DNA of 15,866 nucleotides from Algoriphagus sp. Lineage in GTDB: Bacteria > Bacteroidota > Bacteroidia > Cytophagales > Cyclobacteriaceae. Positions 13,479 to 15,866 of this stretch are shown here, piece after piece. Each line of letters starts with the position of its first letter. Within the stretch, counting starts at the first letter, position 1. The notes under the pieces are model-generated. The model had not been told where the DNA came from. It was given only the letters and a program-made list of their open reading frames with translations, and did not search any database. The DNA lies in assembly GCA_023255285.1 (NCBI GenBank), contig JALRIY010000028.1, forward strand, positions 1-15,866, in the 5' to 3' direction. The position numbers were made by a program, and so were the translations under genes.

Positions 13479-14137
13479 CTGGAATTGGTTTGAATGGCTA
13501 AAATGGAAATTTTGGCAATTGACCAAGACTCATCACAAATCGGCGAAGGACTATTGGTTTGCTTGAGTTCGTCCCGCATGAAAAACCGCACGGAGTCCAC
13601 TTTGGAATGTTCAATGAGCTTTTCTACTCGGTAACGGCTGGTGGTGGTTATAGAGCCTCCAAGGCACAAGCTTGGCAGGTTGGTTTCAATGGCTCCAGTT
13701 TTTGGGCGATTCTGTCTAAAAAATTCATTAGGAAAAGATTGATACAAGCAATATGTAGCTACACAGGGACTATTAGAAAAGGTGGTCCGGACCACATCCA
13801 TGCTATCAATCCCCATAAACCAGTAATCGGGCCCAGAAATACCATCGTCCCAGTTGCCGTCCCAACTGTCATGAACAAGGATCTCAGCAGTCAACTTTAA
13901 ATAATTGTGCGCAGGCAAATCGTAAAGGGTAACCGCCACTTCCTCGTTGTTATAATGCCCTGCAATAGTATCGTTTCTCCAGATAAACAAACGCCCATTT
14001 TCAAAATTGGCAAGATCTAATTTTGAAAAGTTGTTGTCATAGATTTGAATTTGGTTTTCAACAGACTCCACACAGGAAACCGTTCCCAAAAGCAGAAAAA
14101 AAGCAAAAAGGCGAGGACTAGTCAGCAACTTTCCCAT
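13475..14137 (-). CDS. Lipoprotein with WDGN/GPDYW secreted domain
   Basis: 220 residues. A hydrophobic signal (residues 9-20) is followed by a lipobox-like TVSC with Cys22 as the predicted lipidated residue. The mature part has HDSWDGN (residues 89-95), SGPDYWF (101-107), TTFSN (118-122), LYQSFP (131-136) and DESWSIAKI (202-210). In other bacterial surface proteins this series marks a beta-sandwich domain that starts with a strand, SWDGN, then GPDxW and a late DESWxxxN/K motif. Four further cysteines (125, 130, 158, 201) could form disulfides outside the cytoplasm. It is the first gene of a run with Wzi (4-nt overlap) and SlyD, which suggests a role at the cell surface together with Wzi. Exact function unknown. 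Confidence 0.75.
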   Translation of the reverse strand: MGKLLTSPRLFAFFLLLGTVSCVESVENQIQIYDNNFSKLDLANFENGRLFIWRNDTIAGHYNNEEVAVTLYDLPAHNYLKLTAEILVHDSWDGNWDDGISGPDYWFMGIDSMDVVRTTFSNSPCVATYCLYQSFPNEFFRQNRPKTGAIETNLPSLCLGGSITTTSRYRVEKLIEHSKVDSVRFFMRDELKQTNSPSPICDESWSIAKISILAIQTNSR

Positions 14138-14168
14138 GGAAAAAGGGGGGATTAAAAATATAATTTAA

Positions 14169-14200
14169 CAAAGAAACAAAAAACAAGACACTTCTTCCAA
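14169..14200 (-). promoter_or_regulatory. Candidate promoter of the lipoprotein-Wzi-SlyD run
   Basis: Minus-strand TTG (complement of 14198-14200), 21 nt, then TTTCTTTG (14169-14176; 7 of 8 to TAnnTTTG), giving a leader of roughly 25-30 nt before the ATG at 14137. Elsewhere in the 221-nt gap (14138-14358) I see only AT-rich sequence and, for the epimerase, a TACTTTTA box at 14331-14338 without a well-spaced -33 element. Confidence 0.3.
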
Positions 14201-14358
14201 TTTAAGCCATACAATGTCATTCTCTAGCCTTTGAAAAAAGTTGATTTTGATTTGATTAAAAAATAAAGAAGGCGTTGTCCTAGATATCCTCCCTCCAATT
14301 ATTTGAATCAGAAAATAAAGGATATTCCCGTACTTTTACTTGTCAATTCGCTTTTGCT

Positions 14359-15453
14359 ATGCCTCTTTTTACCCTAGTAGCCGGTGCTCGGCCAAACTTC
14401 ATGAAAATCGCCCCGCTGATTCATGCCTTGCAAAAAAAGCAAGCAGAAGGTGTGCTGGTAGATTTTAGACTCGTGCATACGGGGCAGCATTATGACAAAA
14501 ACATGTCCGGGGACTTTTTTGAGCAGCTGCATATCCCTGCCCCAGATGCCAACTTAGGTGGTGGAGGGGGCACACAGGCAGAGCAAACTGCTGCAATTAT
14601 GGTAGCCTTTGAACAGGAATTGATGGCCCATCGTCCAGACTTGGTACTCGTTGTTGGCGACGTAACGAGCACCCTCGCCTGTTCAATTACAGCAAAAAAA
14701 TTGAACATCAAGGTGGCTCACGTAGAAGCGGGTATCCGCTCAGGAGACTTGAACATGCCAGAAGAGATTAACCGTATGGTTACCGACTCGATAACAGATC
14801 ATTTTTTTACCACCTCTGAAATTGCAAATACCAACTTGCGTACTGCGGGGGTACCAGAAGAAAAAATTCACTTTGTGGGCAATACCATGATCGATACGCT
14901 GCTCGCTCAGCAAGCTCGCTTTACCAAGCCTCAAGGTGCTCCCTTTGACCAATTGAACCCTAAAGCGTATTTTGTGGTCACCCTGCATCGCCCTGCCAAT
15001 GTAGACCAGGAGGAGTCGCTAAGAGAGTTGATGAAGGCTATTTTGGAGGGAACCGCTGGACTTCCGGTGGTATTCCCTGTGCATCCGCGAACTGCCAAAA
15101 ACTTAGAACATTTGGAAATCTCTGCTCCGAATCTACACTTGATAAGCCCGCTGGGCTACTTGGAATTTAATCACCTCGTTCAGCACGCAAAAGGAATCAT
15201 TACTGACTCGGGGGGAGTAACAGAAGAAGCCTCAGTAATGAATGTACCCTGCTTAACTTTACGAGATAGCACGGAGCGCGCAGAGACCATTCACCTAGGT
15301 ACCAATGAGCTGGTAGGCACTGATCCTAAAAGCCTAAAGCCTTACTTGGATAAAATTTTACGCGGTGAATGGAAACAGTACCAAGGTATCCCCCTTTGGG
15401 ATGGCAAAACCGCCGAGCGCATCGTAGATATTCTCCTCCAACATTACCATTAA
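14359..15453 (+). CDS. wecB: UDP-N-acetylglucosamine 2-epimerase (non-hydrolysing)
   Basis: 364 residues, normal for WecB/MnaA. Hallmarks in order: GARPNFMKIAPL (residues 9-20), HTGQHYD (40-46), VVGDVTST with catalytic Asp101, HVEAGIRSGD with Glu123, NMPEEINR (132-139), the HRPANVD loop with His210, VHPRT (241-245) and TDSGGVTEEA (282-291), the UDP-binding segment of the GT-B fold. It interconverts UDP-GlcNAc and UDP-ManNAc in the cytoplasm, feeding ManNAc or ManNAcA into surface polysaccharides. The HRPANVD form, in place of HRREN of E. coli, is one of the common variants. It is divergent from the lipoprotein/Wzi run, consistent with a shared polysaccharide role, although no glycosyltransferase is in the window. 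Confidence 0.96.
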   Translation: MPLFTLVAGARPNFMKIAPLIHALQKKQAEGVLVDFRLVHTGQHYDKNMSGDFFEQLHIPAPDANLGGGGGTQAEQTAAIMVAFEQELMAHRPDLVLVVGDVTSTLACSITAKKLNIKVAHVEAGIRSGDLNMPEEINRMVTDSITDHFFTTSEIANTNLRTAGVPEEKIHFVGNTMIDTLLAQQARFTKPQGAPFDQLNPKAYFVVTLHRPANVDQEESLRELMKAILEGTAGLPVVFPVHPRTAKNLEHLEISAPNLHLISPLGYLEFNHLVQHAKGIITDSGGVTEEASVMNVPCLTLRDSTERAETIHLGTNELVGTDPKSLKPYLDKILRGEWKQYQGIPLWDGKTAERIVDILLQHYH

Positions 15454-15658
15454 AAAAAGAGTACCCTCTAGCAAAGCAGGAAAGGCTCAAAGAAATTAGT
15501 AAAGCCCGTAACCCCCTGCCTACGGTAAGCTGGTTTCGCGTGATTTTTTTTATCGCGCAAAGAAGGAAAGTCGCGAAGATCAAAACCCCTTGGCGGCTTT
15601 GCTCCTCTGCGCCTTTGCGTGAGATTATTTTTTTTTGTAGAGTTGAGGAACCTCTCCA
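15454..15658. other. Intergenic region between convergent genes
   Basis: No gene is supported here. Besides the palindromic repeat at 15553-15622 there is a short hairpin CCGTA (15506-15510) / TACGG (15521-15525). Short open frames across this stretch on both strands encode Arg/Lys-rich sequence that comes from the palindrome and are not genes. No clear terminator for the epimerase gene is visible. Confidence 0.6.
15553..15622. repeat. Imperfect palindromic intergenic repeat (GCAAAG-type)
   Basis: The left arm begins TCGCGCAAAG (15553-15562) and the right arm ends CTTTGCGTGA (15613-15622), its near-perfect reverse complement (9 of 10). The inner parts of the arms pair imperfectly around a CCCCTTGG centre. 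Runs of T flank both sides. The sequence matches the style of widely dispersed GCAAAG/CTTTGCG palindromes found between genes in many bacterial genomes and often mistaken for coding sequence. It sits between two convergent genes. Confidence 0.7.
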
Positions 15659-15866
15659 TCAATCTACCCAGCCCCAGGGAGCAGGAGGGGTTTCGAGGGG
15701 TTGGGTTAGGTCAAATCGTACGGAGAATAGCGTAGCCGAGCCAAGTCTCCTTAAGTTGTAGGTAAAGGAAGTTTCATCTACCGTAATCCACCACACATTG
15801 CCGACTGCAGCAGGGAGAAGGCCTGCAGTAAAGGCGTCTGCAGGAAAAAACTGGGTACTTGCCGAG
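15659..15866 (-). CDS. C-terminal end of an unrecognised protein (partial)
   Basis: One minus-strand frame stays open from the right edge for 68 codons to a TGA at 15659-15661. The translation looks like real protein: TAGLLPAAVGNVWWITVDET, then YNLRRLGSATLFSVRFDL, ending TPPAPWGWVD. The pattern is beta-strand-like with a short Pro/Trp tail. I do not recognise the family. The gene converges on the epimerase gene, with the palindromic repeat between them. The alternative frames across this stretch are interrupted or carry low-complexity sequence. Confidence 0.6.
   Translation of the reverse strand, partial: SASTQFFPADAFTAGLLPAAVGNVWWITVDETSFTYNLRRLGSATLFSVRFDLTQPLETPPAPWGWVD

Noticed and set aside
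13479..13526. TTG start that would lengthen Wzi by 16 residues
   Set aside because: The internal ATG at 13478 begins a standard signal peptide and forms an ATGA overlap with the preceding gene.
14303..14338. TTG plus TACTTTTA as a promoter for the epimerase gene
   Set aside because: The spacer is 25 nt, longer than the usual range, and the -7 box deviates from consensus, so I did not list it as a feature.
15369..15761. A 130-codon plus-strand frame and a 64-codon minus-strand frame (15468-15662)
   Set aside because: The first overlaps the end of the epimerase gene; both pass through the palindromic repeat, and their Arg/Lys-rich products are artefacts of that repeat.

Overview
The window reads as chromosomal DNA of a Bacteroidota species, most likely order Cytophagales (Cyclobacteriaceae-like). 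That placement is inferred from the protein families (membrane-anchored MutS-like protein, DUF5117/5118-type zinc metalloprotease, Wzi, YcxB-like protein), from weak Shine-Dalgarno signals, and from -33 TTTG / -7 TAnnTTTG type promoters. Genes are dense on both strands. I see no rRNA, tRNA, CRISPR array, transposase or integrase.

Layout. 1-704 (-): 5' part of a MutS-like ATPase, cut by the window edge. 803-997 (+): a 64-residue orphan. 994-3624 (-): a run of type III polyketide synthase (PKS), SAM methyltransferase and MscS-type channel. 3714-4607 (+): a UbiA-type prenyltransferase, divergent from the PKS. 4610-5728 (-): a FAD-dependent oxidoreductase that ends 2 nt from the prenyltransferase. 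5835-8372 (+): a large secreted zinc metalloprotease followed by a clear terminator. 8449-8862 (+): a Fur-family regulator. 8880-9086 (-): a small one-span membrane protein. 9221-9691 (+): a YcxB-like membrane protein. 9739-10212 (+): RlmH. 10418-11242 (+): a secreted transglutaminase-like/TPR protein. 14137-11255 (-): a tight three-gene run of a lipoprotein with a WDGN domain, Wzi and a SlyD-like prolyl isomerase. 14359-15453 (+): non-hydrolysing UDP-GlcNAc 2-epimerase. 15553-15622: an imperfect palindromic dispersed-type repeat. 15659-15866 (-): the 3' end of an unrecognised gene.

The most interesting block is 1841-5728. It encodes a type III PKS with an intact Cys-His-Asn triad, a methyltransferase overlapping it by 4 nt, a UbiA-fold prenyltransferase and a flavoprotein of the geranylgeranyl-reductase/aromatic-hydroxylase type. 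By analogy with the Streptomyces SrsA/SrsB/SrsC phenolic-lipid pathway plus a prenyl transfer step, it could make a methylated, oxidised, possibly prenylated alkylresorcinol, alkylpyrone or quinone in the membrane. The product is inference. The enzyme families are well supported by motifs.

A second theme is the cell surface. Wzi (outer-membrane polysaccharide assembly), its overlapping lipoprotein partner and the neighbouring WecB-type epimerase (UDP-ManNAc supply) all point to exopolysaccharide or capsule. Several gene starts were moved from TTG codons to internal ATGs where a promoter match or an ATGA overlap decides the matter.
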